Below, one piece after another: positions 22,751 through 33,756 of a stretch of DNA of 64,000 nt (its first letter is position 1; each line of letters begins with the position of its first letter). The stretch covers positions 1 through 64,000 of the forward strand of contig VXIS01000142.1 of the NCBI GenBank assembly GCA_008704415.1, given 5' to 3'. The DNA comes from Sphaerosporella brunnea. Taxonomy: Eukaryota > Ascomycota > Pezizomycetes > Pezizales > Pyronemataceae. The notes under the pieces were generated by a model, which made no database searches, was not told where the DNA came from, and was given only the letters and a program-made list of their open reading frames with translations. The translations under genes were made by a program, and so were the position numbers.

Positions 22751-23377
22751 TCAAATGAACCCGGAGTCCCTCAAACTCCTCTCGATATCCCGGACATGGT
22801 CCCTCTCCTCCTCCCTCTCCATATCCTTCACCGCCTGCACCGCGGCCCTCCTCCCAGCCTCCGCCAGTTCCCCCGCAATAAACATCTCGTCGAGCAGAAG
22901 GTACGCCTTCTCGAACCCAAACACGATATCCAGCTCGCACACGTTCCCAAAATATGCGTCGAGCGTTTGCACGTAGCGATGCATGATTTCGAGGGTGATG
23001 AGCGGGTTGTCGTAGTGCGACGACGGCGTGGCGAAGACGAAGTAGAGCGAGGCGTAGCGGCGGTACACGAGGGTTTGGTCTTTCCACTCGACAAACGCGC
23101 AAGCGCCCTTCTTGCGGCCCAATACTAGAGTTGAGATTTCGCGCACGGCTTTTGCTTTTTCACGGTCGCTGTGGGTGGCGAACCATTTTGCGAGGCGCTA
23201 AAATGTGGTTATTAGTTTTTTTCCATACTCCACGAGAAGGCGTGTTGTTCACTTACCACTTTCCCCTGCCTCGACAGGAGGAGGATAAAGCTTCAATCCT
23301 GTTAGCCCGCTTCTAAAAAAATCTAAACAAAACGTCTAGTGTTAGGGAGTAGGCAATTAGCACTACCTTATCGCCAT
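22751..23377 (-). CDS. aps1: AP-1 clathrin adaptor complex, sigma subunit
   Basis: Three exons (23367-23377, 23257-23290, 22751-23197) encode 163 residues. The small sigma subunit belongs to the heterotetramer that sorts cargo at the trans-Golgi network and endosomes. The reconstructed N-terminus MAISFILLLSRQGKVRLAKW matches the family exactly in layout; YRRYASLYFVFAT, LITLEIMHRYVQTLDAYFG and NVCELDIVFGFEKAYLLLDE follow. The first coding exon is 11 nt and ends inside the fourth codon. An in-frame TGA just upstream of exon 2 forces this splice. The C-terminal 20 residues are charged and variable. Confidence 0.9.
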
Positions 23378-24206
23378 GCGCGTAAAGCTCTGCGTAACAC
23401 TCAGCGAGCGTCCAATAATGGTGTGCCGGGCGAAGTTGGCGCGGAATAGATAATACAAATTCGCGTAACCTTAGCGGTGGTGTTGCGTTGTGCAGGCGGG
23501 AAGAGATTGAGCAGAGCGAGCAGCACTTCACGGCAACACCATTCCTTTTGCGGCCGCGGTTGTGGCTGAACAACGCCAGGCTGTGGCTTGCCACGCAACT
23601 TCATCGACCATCGGGTTCACCAAACAAACAGCTTTCCATCGCTGTGATCCTGCATCGCACTGCAAAAACAATATTGCAGCAGTTTTGAATGATTAAACCC
23701 AGGGACCCTTTCTCGCGGAAATTTTGTTATTCAGTTCTGAATTGAAGACGTTTGTGTGGTGTTTTGTGTTCTCAGCATCCCTGCTGCTCGCGGTTGAGGC
23801 TGTTAACCCGTGGTTCGGCTGTGGTTGGTTGAACCACGGCCTTCTATTTGTGTAACTTGTGGGGTTATGGGACGAACCGCGGGGATCAAGGAGCGCCTCC
23901 AATTGGTCCATGCCGTTCCTCGATCCGATGATCTGGCCCCGCCCCCGCCGGAGATGAGAACTGCCAACCAGATCCTGCGGCGCGAGTATGCGAGGGTATA
24001 TCTCTATTTGCAGCAAGGACCTACAGCGACGCAACCCCTTTCCTTTCTTGCTCATCCATGGAAACGCAAAACGCCAAATCCAAAATGATTTCCGAACGGC
24101 GAAAAAAAAAAAAAAACCTCCATCGACCAGAAGAAAGAGCTCGCAAACAAAAAAAAACACAAAGTGAAATCCGCGTTTCATTGTAATAAACCAGTAACCC
24201 GTAACT
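23378..24206. other. Intergenic, no gene seen
   Basis: Upstream region of aps1 and downstream region of the GCLM gene. A-rich and T-rich runs lie at 24100-24160; open frames show no family features. Confidence 0.4.
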
Positions 24207-25110
24207 CTACTGAATCTCCGCCATCGCAATGTATCTGCAATTGACAGTCGGGTCAGTGCACCTGCCTGCGTCAAGGAGAAATAGAGGAAACATACCCTTT
24301 ATTTTCCACCACGCCCCTACTCCTGATGACCGCCGTGTATTTCACCACCCACATCGGTGCGACTGCCCTTCCCTTCTCCAGCACATTGAATTCATCCACC
24401 AAGACGCCCTCCAAGCTCTCGGTTGGCAGGATGTCGTTGCAATCATTATGAGTCAACAGCTCAATCCCCTCCTTCTTAGCCATCAAGATCAGCGGCTTCG
24501 GAACCACGCAACAATTCCGGACGTTGATCTGAATGACGCTGGGCTTGATGCGCGTGTGCGGGAGGAACGCAGCTAGACGAGCGCTGCCAAACTCGCTGAT
24601 TCCTAATCGCCCAATCACTCCATCCTCGTGTAGCATTTCCAGCGTAGAGTAAGTCTTGGCCCAGCGCGCAACGTCTTCCGGATCGCACCCTAACACCGCG
24701 CTATCCTCCGCATCGAACGAAATCCCGGGCAGCGACAGTATGAGCAAATCGATTTTTGAGATCCCGAGCGTCGTGAGCACCCGCTTCACCGCGTCTTGGG
24801 CGTGCGTCTCGTGTGCATCCGCTGCCGCTGCTGGCAGGTGGAACAGTTTTACGGTGACGTCGTATTCGCTGCGCTCTTCCGCCAGCGGCTCGGGGGCCGG
24901 CGGCGTGGGGATGTAGATGGGGATGTTGTTTGGTGTGGAGAGCGAGGGGGACGGGGGCGGGGACAGTGGCGACGACCGAATGTGCGAGCGCAATGACGTG
25001 ATCAGTTCGGTGCTGGATTTGGACATGGTGCCGTGGCGGAGGATGTCGTGGGCGGCGGTCATGATGTTGCCCGTCGTGAGGATGCATTGCGTGGGGGTGG
25101 GAGCTGCCAT
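24207..25110 (-). CDS. Glutamate-cysteine ligase regulatory (modifier) subunit, aldo/keto reductase fold
   Basis: Two exons (24296-25110, 24207-24234) encode 280 residues. The subunit raises the activity of gamma-glutamylcysteine synthetase in glutathione synthesis and has lost reductase activity. Matches: TQCILTTGNIM at the N-terminus, LGISKIDLLILSLPGISFD, GRLGISEFGSARL, QINVRNCCVVPKPLILMAKK and ELLTHNDCNDILP. The intron 24235-24295 joins VENKG to YIAMAEIQ, restoring the usual C-terminus. The ATG at 25110 is chosen because the frame further upstream has no in-frame ATG and is Pro/Ser-rich. The upstream coding-strand C-tract (G run on + at 25379-25390) belongs to the promoter or leader. Confidence 0.87.
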
Positions 25111-26956
25111 CGTGAAGACCGAGACTGTGTTTCTGAGCGACGGCGACGGTGGAAGGAGCAAAGGTGTTGGTGATGAAGAAGGCGAGTGGCCTCCGTATAT
25201 GTCGGATGAACCGCTTCCCGGTGGGGCAAGGAGGGTTGGTAAGGGTTGTTGCTTGCTTGTCAAGAGCAGCGAGAGGATCAGGATGCGTAGAAACAGTCAG
25301 AGCTCAGAGTCAGAGTCAGAGTCAGAGGCGGAATTGGGCTCGGAAGGGGGGGGACTTGGGGGACTCGGGGGACTCGGGGGGGGGGGGGGTTAGATATGGA
25401 ATGTTCATTATTCGTGTGATTTTTCATTTTGTGCACTTCAGCAGGGCCAGTGCGATAAGTGATCTTGTCCTTGTCGGCCGTGTGTGGAATGGGGTGGCTG
25501 ATTGGTGATCAACAATCCGTTCCAAGCACACAAGACGTGGGCGGCGACGGAGACGGCGGCTGCAGTGTGGGGTCGGCATGAAAACAATATTTTTTTTCTT
25601 GCGGTCGTTGCTGCCGCGTCAAGGAGTCAAAAAAACTGTCCATCCCAAGAAGACACATCGCCATCAAATCCAACGAACGGGAATTTCCCCATCGCATCTC
25701 GCGACTACCGTTACTCTGCTCCAGAGAAAGCTCTCTTCTCTTCTTCGTCACCAGTTCATGCCCGGTGACTTCAGCAGCAGCAGCAGCAGCAATCCGCCAT
25801 GCACCGAAAAGCGCGATACCGATATCGATATCGATATCGTCATGATTCTCCGCGGGCACCCGTCTCCAGCGTCACGATCTCGCAATCTTCACGTCGACGT
25901 CTGCCGCGCGAGAGAGAAAAGCAGAGAGACGTCATATTTCGCGAGGCAAGCCCTGGCGCTTTGATCCGAGAGAGACAGATAAGAGATTATCTGAGATATT
26001 CCCCGTGTCTTCCATGCAAGGTGCACGATCTGACTAAGATGGAGGTATGTAGCCGATCACTAATACCAGAGAATTTATCAGAAGTCCCACTGATTCGTGT
26101 TGGTGTGGGACTGTTGCCGCTTGTGCTCGTCCGGATATAAGCATCAGTCTTCCCCGAAGGCCCAGCAACCCCCCAAGGCGGAGGTTGCTGTTGTACCAAT
26201 CAACAGGGCTTGCAACGGCAGTCGCAATCCGCGGATGTTCAATATTATATCGTCGCCTTGACTGTTCGGCGATCAAAAGCTAAACACGCAAAAAGCCCCT
26301 TTCCTCAGATCTAGATACGCTAGATTGTTCCAACCCCACAGATTGCAATCGATTTCTAGCATAGGTGTTGGAAACCGGCTTTCTGGGCATGGATAAGGAC
26401 GAGTGAGAAACTGTGATGGAATACCGAGTGATGACTTGTGAGGCTCGGGGTGTATATAAACGCACTTTGATTAGCCGGTTAGATAGTAATAATACAATTG
26501 CTTTTCCCATCACCATCCTCCACCACAACTTCGCCTACGCTCGACATCTACACCTCGACTACTTTCAACAATAGGAGTTGCATCCCCCCTGGCCGCTTCC
26601 CAGCAGTTTCAGAGACGCCGTGGGACGAAGCGCGTGGAATGATTGACTGCAGCCGGGTCGGATAATGTGTCCTCCCGAGCAGTGAGATCCTCGATGCGCA
26701 GCGAAGTTGCTCCTTCCAATTGCCGATGTATCCCATGGCATTATTCGACCAGTTGTATGCAAAGGCAAACTGCCGGACAGTTGGCAACACCCAGCGACGA
26801 TAACTGGCATCATGAAATCGACAATCCATAATCACATCGCCTCACTCGACTCCGCCAAGAACCAGGATCCGCAAGCAGCCTACTCTAGCCTAGCCTCCCG
26901 CAACATTTCGTCATGCAACCTCACCTCCAGTATCACCAAAAACCACAGCACCAGCC
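25111..26956. other. Long divergent intergenic region, no gene seen
   Basis: Lies between the GCLM and IBA57 starts. Holds a G-tract (25379-25390), a hexameric CAGAGT/CAGAGTCAGAG patch near 25300-25330, a CAG run at 25772-25790, a GATATC tandem (25820-25842) and a TATATAAA sequence near 26454. No conserved coding frame recognised. Confidence 0.45.
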
Positions 26957-28105
26957 ATGAAACTCCGACACCTCCTGCAACGGCGCTTCTACAGCTCGTA
27001 CCCGGCGCCTCCTCAAAAGGCCATAACCAACCTCACGCCCACCCGAAGCCTGTTGCACATCCACGGCCTTGACGCCACCAAGTTCCTGCAAGGCATCACC
27101 ACACGGGACATCCCACTTCTCCCACCACAGCAGCCTTCCTACACAGCCTTCCTGAACGCGCACGGCCGAGTCCTGTTCGACACCTTCATCTACCCCGTCA
27201 ACGCCTCGCCAAAATGGCGGGAGTCCCTCCCGGCAACGGCTAAAGAGACCCCCGAAGAACCCGCATACATCATCGAGGTCGACGCCGCGGAGCTTGCAAA
27301 CCTGGAAACACACCTGCGGCGGTATAGGCTGCGCGCAAAGCTTTCAATCCGCACGGCTGAGGAGTGGACGCCGTGGGTTTCATGGGGCGACATTTCCCTT
27401 CCCTCGGACGCGGAAGTCGGTGGTGCCGACCCCCGAGTCGCCGGTTTCGGCTCCCGGTTTCTGCTCCCATCAGAGACCCGGCCGGCGGTAGACGCGGAAG
27501 AGGCGAGTGCAGAACAATACAAGATCCGACGGATCCTGTGGGGGCTTCCGGAGGGGCAGGGCGAAATCCTGGGTGCCGCGGCATTCCCGGGGGAGAGTAA
27601 TTTCGACGTGCTGAACGGCGTGGACTGGAGGAAGGGGTGCTATGTAGGCCAAGAACTCACGATCCGCACTAGACACCGCGGCGTGGTCAGGAAGCGGCTT
27701 TTGCCCGCTGTCTTATACAAACCTGACGAACCGGCGCCCGGGGAGCTGCGCTTCGATCCGAGCTGGGAGAGCAAGTTGACGCCGCCCAAGGCTGTCAATA
27801 TCTCGGCCGTCGGCGGGCGACGGAAACGACCCGCCGGAAAGTGGATGGGCGGGGTGGGGAACATCGGCTTTGCGAAGTGCAGGCTTGAGCAGATGACGCC
27901 CATCCGGCTGGCACAGTGCGAAGAGGAGGGCGAAGGCGAGGGACTAAAGATGTGGGAAGTCGGCGATGAGTTTGAAATTCCGTGGAAACCCCATGAGGGG
28001 GATAAGATTGTGGTCAAGGCTAAAGCTTTCGTGCCGGAATGGATGGAAGCGCTCCCGGAGGTGGGGGGTGTCGGCGGCCAGGTGGAGGGGGAGGACGACA
28101 AGTAG
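26957..28105 (+). CDS. iba57: IBA57/CAF17 Fe-S cluster assembly protein, mitochondrial
   Basis: Single-exon gene for 382 residues. Iba57 is the folate-binding-fold (GcvT-like) protein that works with Isa1/Isa2 to build [4Fe-4S] clusters for aconitase and lipoate synthase. Seen: presequence MKLRHLLQRRFYSSYP, LLHIHGLDATKFLQGITTRD, LNAHGRVLFDTFIYP, LRRYRLRAKLSI, GAAAFPGESNFDVLNGVDWR and the YgfZ/Iba57 signature KGCYVGQELTIRTRHRG. An insertion of charged sequence (GRRKRPAGK region) lies before the last domain, as often in ascomycetes. Confidence 0.95.
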   Translation: MKLRHLLQRRFYSSYPAPPQKAITNLTPTRSLLHIHGLDATKFLQGITTRDIPLLPPQQPSYTAFLNAHGRVLFDTFIYPVNASPKWRESLPATAKETPEEPAYIIEVDAAELANLETHLRRYRLRAKLSIRTAEEWTPWVSWGDISLPSDAEVGGADPRVAGFGSRFLLPSETRPAVDAEEASAEQYKIRRILWGLPEGQGEILGAAAFPGESNFDVLNGVDWRKGCYVGQELTIRTRHRGVVRKRLLPAVLYKPDEPAPGELRFDPSWESKLTPPKAVNISAVGGRRKRPAGKWMGGVGNIGFAKCRLEQMTPIRLAQCEEEGEGEGLKMWEVGDEFEIPWKPHEGDKIVVKAKAFVPEWMEALPEVGGVGGQVEGEDDK

Positions 28106-28882
28106 GAGGCGGCTGTGTTATCTGCACCAGTTGTATCATAGAATCGTGTAGGCTAGAGGTATACCAAATACTGACTTGGCCTTAGAATCTCTGTCGAGCG
28201 CTGAACAAGCACCTCCTTCACACCTTCCGAGCCACAAATCAACCAAAAACAGGTGACGAGGCCTCATAATCTGTATGCAAGCTCCGGTCAACGTGACAAA
28301 CTCCAGCTTCTTTATCCAGACACGAATGAAATAAGGCTTCAGTTTAATGGGTATACTGGACAGGCAACGACTCTCAGCCTGCAAGCTTTATGTCCCCTCC
28401 CTTCTGTATCCTCTTTACTCAAGAACGACTGACTTTCTCCCACATTTTCCCCAGTCATGTGTATATCCTCACTCGTGTCTCTTCCCTCTTTTCGTGAGAC
28501 CAGTCCCCAACGAAAGGAGGCGCCCCCCGGTCCTGTCTCATCCGGTTCTGCTCTATTCTAAACCGACTTGGTGGTCTTCACCAGAGTTATGCACATGTTC
28601 TCCAGAATGGACGATCCAAACTTTCACTAAGCACACCCGGAATCCAACGGCACTGGTTGCCATCGGCACGCGGCAATATAAACAGAAAGTGGGTAAATGT
28701 TATGTTAAACAACGTAAAACGGGTACTAATACCCAACAAACAGCCATAAAACGTGTCTCTCAGGCCACTCAGAAAAAAGAACAGAAAACAGACAGTCATA
28801 TGCCGGGTCGCGCCATAAATTCAGCCTCCCCTTGGTCGAGCAATACCGGGTATAAACCCACTCATAAGGGACTTTGCTCTGT
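28106..28882. other. Convergent intergenic region, no gene seen
   Basis: 3' flanks of iba57 and of the repeat-rich gene. No family motif, tRNA or transposon end recognised. Confidence 0.4.
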
Positions 28883-31800
28883 TTACCGGCGCTTGGGCTT
28901 AAAGTCACGCTCCCATGATTCCCAGCTGCGCTCCCGGCGCTCAAACTCACGAGCTCCGTCAAACTCCCTGTTACGATCTGTGCCACGCTCGCCCGGGGTC
29001 CAGCCTCTTCGCTCGCCGCGCTCACGACTAGGGGAACGCTTCTGCGGGGTGTGTCTGTCATCCATAGGTCTATCCTGACGTTCAACCCTGCGTCCACCTC
29101 CCCAGGTTGTACGTCTGTCAACACCCTCCAATTGGTTCTCACGACGGCGCGGGAAATATGCTGACCTCTGCCCGAATTCCCTAGCAACCACGTCTTCCTG
29201 AGGAGGTAAAGGATCGCGAGCGGGCCGTACTTTGGAAGCAATTGAGCCCACCTCGTAATGGCTGTCATACCGCGGTCTATCTGAATGGTGATGACCTGTT
29301 CCAGTGTCACGCGATACATCTTTAGGACCCTGAGAAATCGCTGGGTTGGAATGCGCCGGATCTTTCCCATAGTTTAAGGGCTTTTGGGTGCAGTCATGAA
29401 GGCTAGCAGGTCTCCCGCCACCTGGAGAGAACGGTTGGAAGCCGCTTCCACTCTCTCTAGACCTGTTACCCCCCACTGTTCCTGGGGTTTCTCCATGCTG
29501 TGAAGCATGTGTGACTGCTCCATCCAAATCAGTCGTCTCATCCTGAGTTCTGTCGTCTGAAAAATGAGCAGTTGAATCTCGGAAGGAATTTTCTCCTGTT
29601 CTGATGACCCCCGAGGAGGATCCAACTGATGAGCCGAAAGAGTGTTTTGTGCAATCGCGATCCTCTGTGTGCTCCCGAGGTTTGGGAGCCAGCGTCTGAC
29701 TGGAAGATCGTTCTTCCAAATTGCGAGTATCCGAGGCGACACGTGTTGGCGAGGCTGCCCTGTGGTGGGACGATTGCTTCTCGTCGCACTTCTCCAGCAA
29801 AGCTCGAATCTGGAGTTCCCTCCGGTTCGAAGGCTGTTCTCCGGGAGCGCACCCCAATGGCTGGTGGGACGATTGCTTCTCTCCGCACTTCTCCAGCAAA
29901 GTTCGAATCTGGAGTCCCCTCCGGTTCGAAGGCTGTTCTCCGGGAGCGCACCCCAATGGCTGGCCTGAGGCTGCCCGCTGGTGGGACGATTGCTTCTCGT
30001 CGCACTTCTCCAGCAAATTTCGGATCTGGGGTTCCCTCCGGTCCGAAGGCTGTTCTCCGGGAGCGCACCCCAATGGCTGGCCTGAGGCTGCCCGCTGGTG
30101 GGACGATTGCTTCTCGTCGCACTTCTCCAGCAAATCTCGGATCTGGGGTTCCCTCCGGTTCGAAGGCTGTTCTCCGGGAGCGCACCCCAATGGCTGGCCT
30201 GAGGCTGCCCGCTGGTGGGACGATTGCTTCTCGTCGCACTTCTCCAGCAAATTTCGGATCTGGGGCTCCCTCCGGTTCGAAGGCTGTTCTCCGGGAGCGC
30301 ACCCCAATGGCTGTCCTGAGGCTGCCCGCTGGTGGGACGATTGCTTCTCGTCGCACTTCTCCAGCAAATTTCGGATCTGGGGTTCCCTCCGGTTCGAAGG
30401 CTGTTCTCCGGGAGCGCACCCCAATGGCTGTCCTGAGGCTGCCCGCTGGTGGGACGATTGCTTCTCGTCGCACTTCTCCAGCAAATTTCGGATCTGGGGT
30501 TCCCTCCGGTCCGAAGGCTGTTCTCCGGGAGCGCACCCCAATGGCTGGCCTGAGGCTGCCCGCTGGTGGGACGATTGCTTCTCGTCGCACTTCTCCAGCA
30601 AATTTCGGATCTGGGGTTCCCTCCGGTTCGAAGGCTGTTCTCCGGGAGCGAACCCCAATGGCTGGCCTGATTGCTTCTCGTCGCACTTCTCCGGCAAAGT
30701 TCGAATCTGGGGTTCCCTCCGGTTCGGAGGCTGTTCTCCGGGAGTGCACCCCAATGACTGGCCCGAGTTTGTCTTCTTGTGGGAAGATTTTTGCCTGCGA
30801 TCCTGAGAATCTGCTGAGTATTCTCTACCGGGGGGTAAGTCATGGAGAAGAGCTCTCCTTGCAGAATGTTCCGTGCAGGAGCCGGCTATCTCAAAGGAAG
30901 CTGTGTGGTTACGGTTGGAAGGCTTATTTGCGTCACCCTTTGTCCGCGGTTTCGCGTTTTTGTGGGCAGATTTTTCGACAGACTTATACTTATGCAATAT
31001 ATTGGAGAACGTCAACTGAGGCTCCTGCGTCCGCACTTGTATGTCGTCCTGAGAGGAGGGTTCGTCCTGAGAGGAGGGTTCGTCGCAGGTGAAACCACCC
31101 ACCAAATCGTGTTTCTGGATGCTTTTTGCAGAATGAGAAGTGGCGGTTTTGGCTGCGAAGACTGCTTTGCGTACCTGCGAGGCCGCCAGCTGGTTGCTTT
31201 TGGTGGTAGCCTTGTCGCCGGTAGCCTTGCCTCCCCCGTTTTCCTTCGAGTGAGACTCACTGGACTTCAGTGTTGCCTTTTTGTTCGAGGAAGTAGCTTT
31301 ACTCGGCTTGGATCTGTTCCCCAAAATGGACTGCTTGTCCCGCTGATCCCATCTACGACGCTTCGACACAGCTGAGGCGTCTGTTTGTGACCTATCCTTC
31401 CGTTTCAGAGGTGTGGACTTCTTGAATCCAGGTATAGGCGTCTTCGTCTGAATTGCCTCTGGTGGTGTTGTTATCTGTTGTTTCTCACCCTTGTGCTTTA
31501 AAGACATTGACTCAACCGGTTGCTCGTCGGCGGTTTCAAGCTCATCGATGGCTTCAAACTCGTCGATGGTTTCAAGCTTGCTGACACCAACCTCCTTCAT
31601 CTTTCCCTTGGGTTCTCTCTTCGGTGCCACTGTCTTCTTTCCGCTAGGTTGGGATGGGGCCTTGGAGGGTATAGCCTTAGAGGGGACAGCCTTGGACGGT
31701 GTAGCCTTAGAGGGGGCAGCCTTGGAGGGGACAGCCTTGGACGGTGTAGCCTTAGAGGGGGCAGCCTTGGAGGGGGCAGCCTTGGACGGTGTAGCCTTAG

Positions 31801-32668
31801 AGGGGGCAGCCTTGGAGGGAGCAGCCTTGGAGGGGGCAGCCTTGGAGGGGGCAGCCTTGGAGGGGGCAGCCTTGGAGGGGGCAGCCTTTCTCCCGTATCT
31901 AGACTCCAGTATTCCAAACTTGATGAGGGGAACTCTGTGGTTCACTCTTGCTCGAGGTTTAACCAGCTTTGCCATGGTCCTGGCACTCTTCTTGGCTTCC
32001 TCCACCTGTGCAGCCCGGTCAGCAACGAATTGCTTCATCGCAGAGGTCATGCGGTCGAGTCTAGGCTTCCCTCCTGATGCCCCGCCTGGGATACCTCCCG
32101 AGTTCCAGTCGTCTGGATCATCCACTATCCTCAAGTATTCCGGGAGCGAGTATGATGGTAAGACCCCCCGGTCCTTTAGAGCAGACCCGGCGATGTTGTT
32201 CTCGATGAATTCGGACAACGGCGGTGGTTCCTGTCGAGGGGACTCTCTAGCGTTGCTCCCGATGGGTTCTGGCCGACGTGGTCCCCGCCAGGAGTATGGG
32301 TTGGCTCCACGTATTCGGTTGTCTTGTTCGCCATCTATCGCAGGACGCCCCCGCAAATCTTGAAGTGCATCGTAGGGGTGTACGTTTACGAGCGGCAACG
32401 TTCTGCCGCTCTGTCCACAGGAGGTGTTAGTGGGGGGCCTTCTCCGCAGCTGCAGCATGAGTGGAAGGAGACAACTAACGTTGACACGAGCTTTGACAGC
32501 GAGCAAAGCTTGAAGGGTTTCCTGTTCCGTCTCGTCCCTATTAGCGGTGTTTGGTGCGGGCCCCTGCGACTCGAGCAGGCCAGAGCTCTGGACTGCGGGC
32601 TTTGGCGGTGGTTCCGGCTCAGGAGCGGATTCTTCGGCGGCCAGCCGCTCCATGTAAGGACTGCCCAT
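28883..32668 (-). CDS. Uncharacterised large repeat-rich protein (1,261 codons; about 1,238 residues if a predicted intron is removed)
   Basis: Open from the ATG at 32668 to the stop at 28883. I do not recognise the family. The N-terminal ~300 residues are the most protein-like (HPYDALQDLRGRPAIDG, ANPYSWRGPRRPEP, LPEYLRIVDDPDDWN). A likely in-frame 69-bp intron lies at 32411-32479 (CACTAAC branch site). Next comes a Lys/Ala/Pro/Ser block of PSKAA units, a Lys/Ser-rich nuclear-like segment, then about eight 39-residue units containing GQPLGCAPGEQPSNRREPQI and LLEKCDEKQ. The C-terminus is Arg/Asp/Glu-rich (RRERSWESWERDFKPKRR). Composition suggests a nuclear, nucleic-acid-binding protein; that is inference. 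Confidence 0.6.
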   Translation of the reverse strand: MGSPYMERLAAEESAPEPEPPPKPAVQSSGLLESQGPAPNTANRDETEQETLQALLAVKARVNVSCLLPLMLQLRRRPPTNTSCGQSGRTLPLVNVHPYDALQDLRGRPAIDGEQDNRIRGANPYSWRGPRRPEPIGSNARESPRQEPPPLSEFIENNIAGSALKDRGVLPSYSLPEYLRIVDDPDDWNSGGIPGGASGGKPRLDRMTSAMKQFVADRAAQVEEAKKSARTMAKLVKPRARVNHRVPLIKFGILESRYGRKAAPSKAAPSKAAPSKAAPSKAAPSKAAPSKATPSKAAPSKAAPSKATPSKAVPSKAAPSKATPSKAVPSKAIPSKAPSQPSGKKTVAPKREPKGKMKEVGVSKLETIDEFEAIDELETADEQPVESMSLKHKGEKQQITTPPEAIQTKTPIPGFKKSTPLKRKDRSQTDASAVSKRRRWDQRDKQSILGNRSKPSKATSSNKKATLKSSESHSKENGGGKATGDKATTKSNQLAASQVRKAVFAAKTATSHSAKSIQKHDLVGGFTCDEPSSQDEPSSQDDIQVRTQEPQLTFSNILHKYKSVEKSAHKNAKPRTKGDANKPSNRNHTASFEIAGSCTEHSARRALLHDLPPGREYSADSQDRRQKSSHKKTNSGQSLGCTPGEQPPNRREPQIRTLPEKCDEKQSGQPLGFAPGEQPSNRREPQIRNLLEKCDEKQSSHQRAASGQPLGCAPGEQPSDRREPQIRNLLEKCDEKQSSHQRAASGQPLGCAPGEQPSNRREPQIRNLLEKCDEKQSSHQRAASGQPLGCAPGEQPSNRREPQIRNLLEKCDEKQSSHQRAASGQPLGCAPGEQPSNRREPQIRDLLEKCDEKQSSHQRAASGQPLGCAPGEQPSDRREPQIRNLLEKCDEKQSSHQRAASGQPLGCAPGEQPSNRRGLQIRTLLEKCGEKQSSHQPLGCAPGEQPSNRRELQIRALLEKCDEKQSSHHRAASPTRVASDTRNLEERSSSQTLAPKPREHTEDRDCTKHSFGSSVGSSSGVIRTGENSFRDSTAHFSDDRTQDETTDLDGAVTHASQHGETPGTVGGNRSRESGSGFQPFSPGGGRPASLHDCTQKPLNYGKDPAHSNPAISQGPKDVSRDTGTGHHHSDRPRYDSHYEVGSIASKVRPARDPLPPQEDVVAREFGQRSAYFPRRRENQLEGVDRRTTWGGGRRVERQDRPMDDRHTPQKRSPSRERGERRGWTPGERGTDRNREFDGAREFERRERSWESWERDFKPKRR
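29757..30770 (-). repeat. 117-bp coding minisatellite (39-residue unit)
   Basis: The same 117-bp unit recurs head to tail; for example TGGCCTGAGG starts at 29961 and again at 30078. Seven to nine units are seen, including shorter ones lacking about 27 bp at each side of the array (29870 and 30668). Units differ by a few bases, some silent. The unit length is a multiple of three and lacks stop codons in several frames on both strands. Confidence 0.9.
31660..31890 (-). repeat. 15-bp coding repeat (Ala-Pro-Ser-Lys-Ala units)
   Basis: About fifteen tandem copies of a 15-bp unit (plus strand GGGGGCAGCCTTGGA and variants) encode PSKAA/PSKAT/PSKAV pentapeptides inside the large repeat-rich protein. 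A higher-order pattern of three units (AAPSKATPSKAVPSK) recurs at the upstream end. Confidence 0.9.
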
Positions 32669-32979
32669 CACGCCGAAGCTGAGGGGTCCTTCGTTGTCCT
32701 TTTTTGTTTTGTTTTGATAGATTTTGAGGGTGGTGGTAAAGGGAGTTGCTAATGAGTGTACAGGTAAGTTGTGTGTGGGAGAAAGAGCGGGATCTGAGGG
32801 CGGTGTTCAGCAGGGCTGGTAAAACGCACAGCATAGCACTCGAGGCACCTTCAGCCAGCGCTTGAGCCCTACCAGGCGTTGGGCTTGCTGGTGTCGACAG
32901 CTGCCTCACAACTGCCGCATCAACACCCACCGCCACCCCTTCCCTCCCCCTCCTCGTCCCCAGTCCGTCAACACCCAAG

Positions 32980-33756
32980 ATGCCCTCCCCAGACGCCGCT
33001 GCTGAGGAGCCATCTACGGAGAAAGCTCCCATCCTCTTCCGATCTCCTTCTTTCCCCAAAAAGGACGATGCTGCGACAACCAAAGGACCGACCACAGATG
33101 GACCGAGCACTAGCAGCGAGCAACAGCCTAGCATCGCGATCCAACTGCAGGTAAGTACACACTGTCTCCCCACGCACCTGCATTTCTAACAGCAACTCTT
33201 GGAGGCCATCTTGAACACCAACCGGGGGACCCATGGTGTAAACGTCAGCGTTTCTGGTACAATGTTTACTGCCATAAATGTCGGCAAACCCCTCGCAAAG
33301 GTCTACAACCAGCGAGAAGAACACAGCCCAAGTATTGTAGAGGCATACGAGCGTGAGTCTGGTAGCTCCTTTGCCCTGAAATACCTCGGGTTTAAACTGC
33401 ACTATTGGGGAAAGGTCACGCTGGAGAACCATCATGGCTCGCAAGGCTCTCCAGTGGGCAAGAGGGACCGATCCAGCTTTTACCCCGGACAGTTTGTTCG
33501 TCGTGTGAACGTTCCTGACGCTGAATCACTGCATAGAATCGAGGCTATCACCACCCTTACGACCAAATGGGGCGAGGTGTATGTCTACCTTTTTTGCAGG
33601 GCGCTTGTTCTTGAAGAGTACGTGGAGCATCGCTATAAGGCCGTGTTCAAACTTGGAGAGGACAAGATTGCGCTTGGTGCGAAGAGCATCGCTATGGAGA
33701 ACCCAACTAAGCGCCTGGTGCCCAAGGTCGACGGCACTGGGTGGTGGTTTGAGTAG
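32980..33756 (+). CDS. Uncharacterised 244-residue protein
   Basis: Two exons (32980-33150, 33193-33756), with a 42-bp GT-AG intron joining IAIQLQ to QLLEAILN. The N-terminal 55 residues are Pro/Ser/Thr-rich and look disordered. The rest is globular-looking (NVSVSGTMFTAINVGKPLAK, SGSSFALKYLGFKLHYWG, RFEAITTLTTKW-like segments, ending GTGWWFE). I recognise no family. Divergently transcribed from the large repeat-rich gene with 311 bp between starts. Codon use is ordinary, and the frame is preserved across the intron, so a real gene is likely. Confidence 0.65.

Noticed and set aside
25111..25263. Extended GCLM N-terminus
   Set aside because: The frame continues upstream but lacks an ATG in that part; residues are Pro/Ser-rich and not conserved.
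29757..30770. CRISPR-like array
   Set aside because: Units are 117 bp, contiguous, without unique spacers, and lie inside a coding frame in a eukaryote.
29629..31092. Long plus-strand and alternative minus-strand open frames over the minisatellite
   Set aside because: They follow from a stop-free repeat unit whose length is a multiple of three; only the 28883-32668 frame extends into non-repeat, protein-like sequence.
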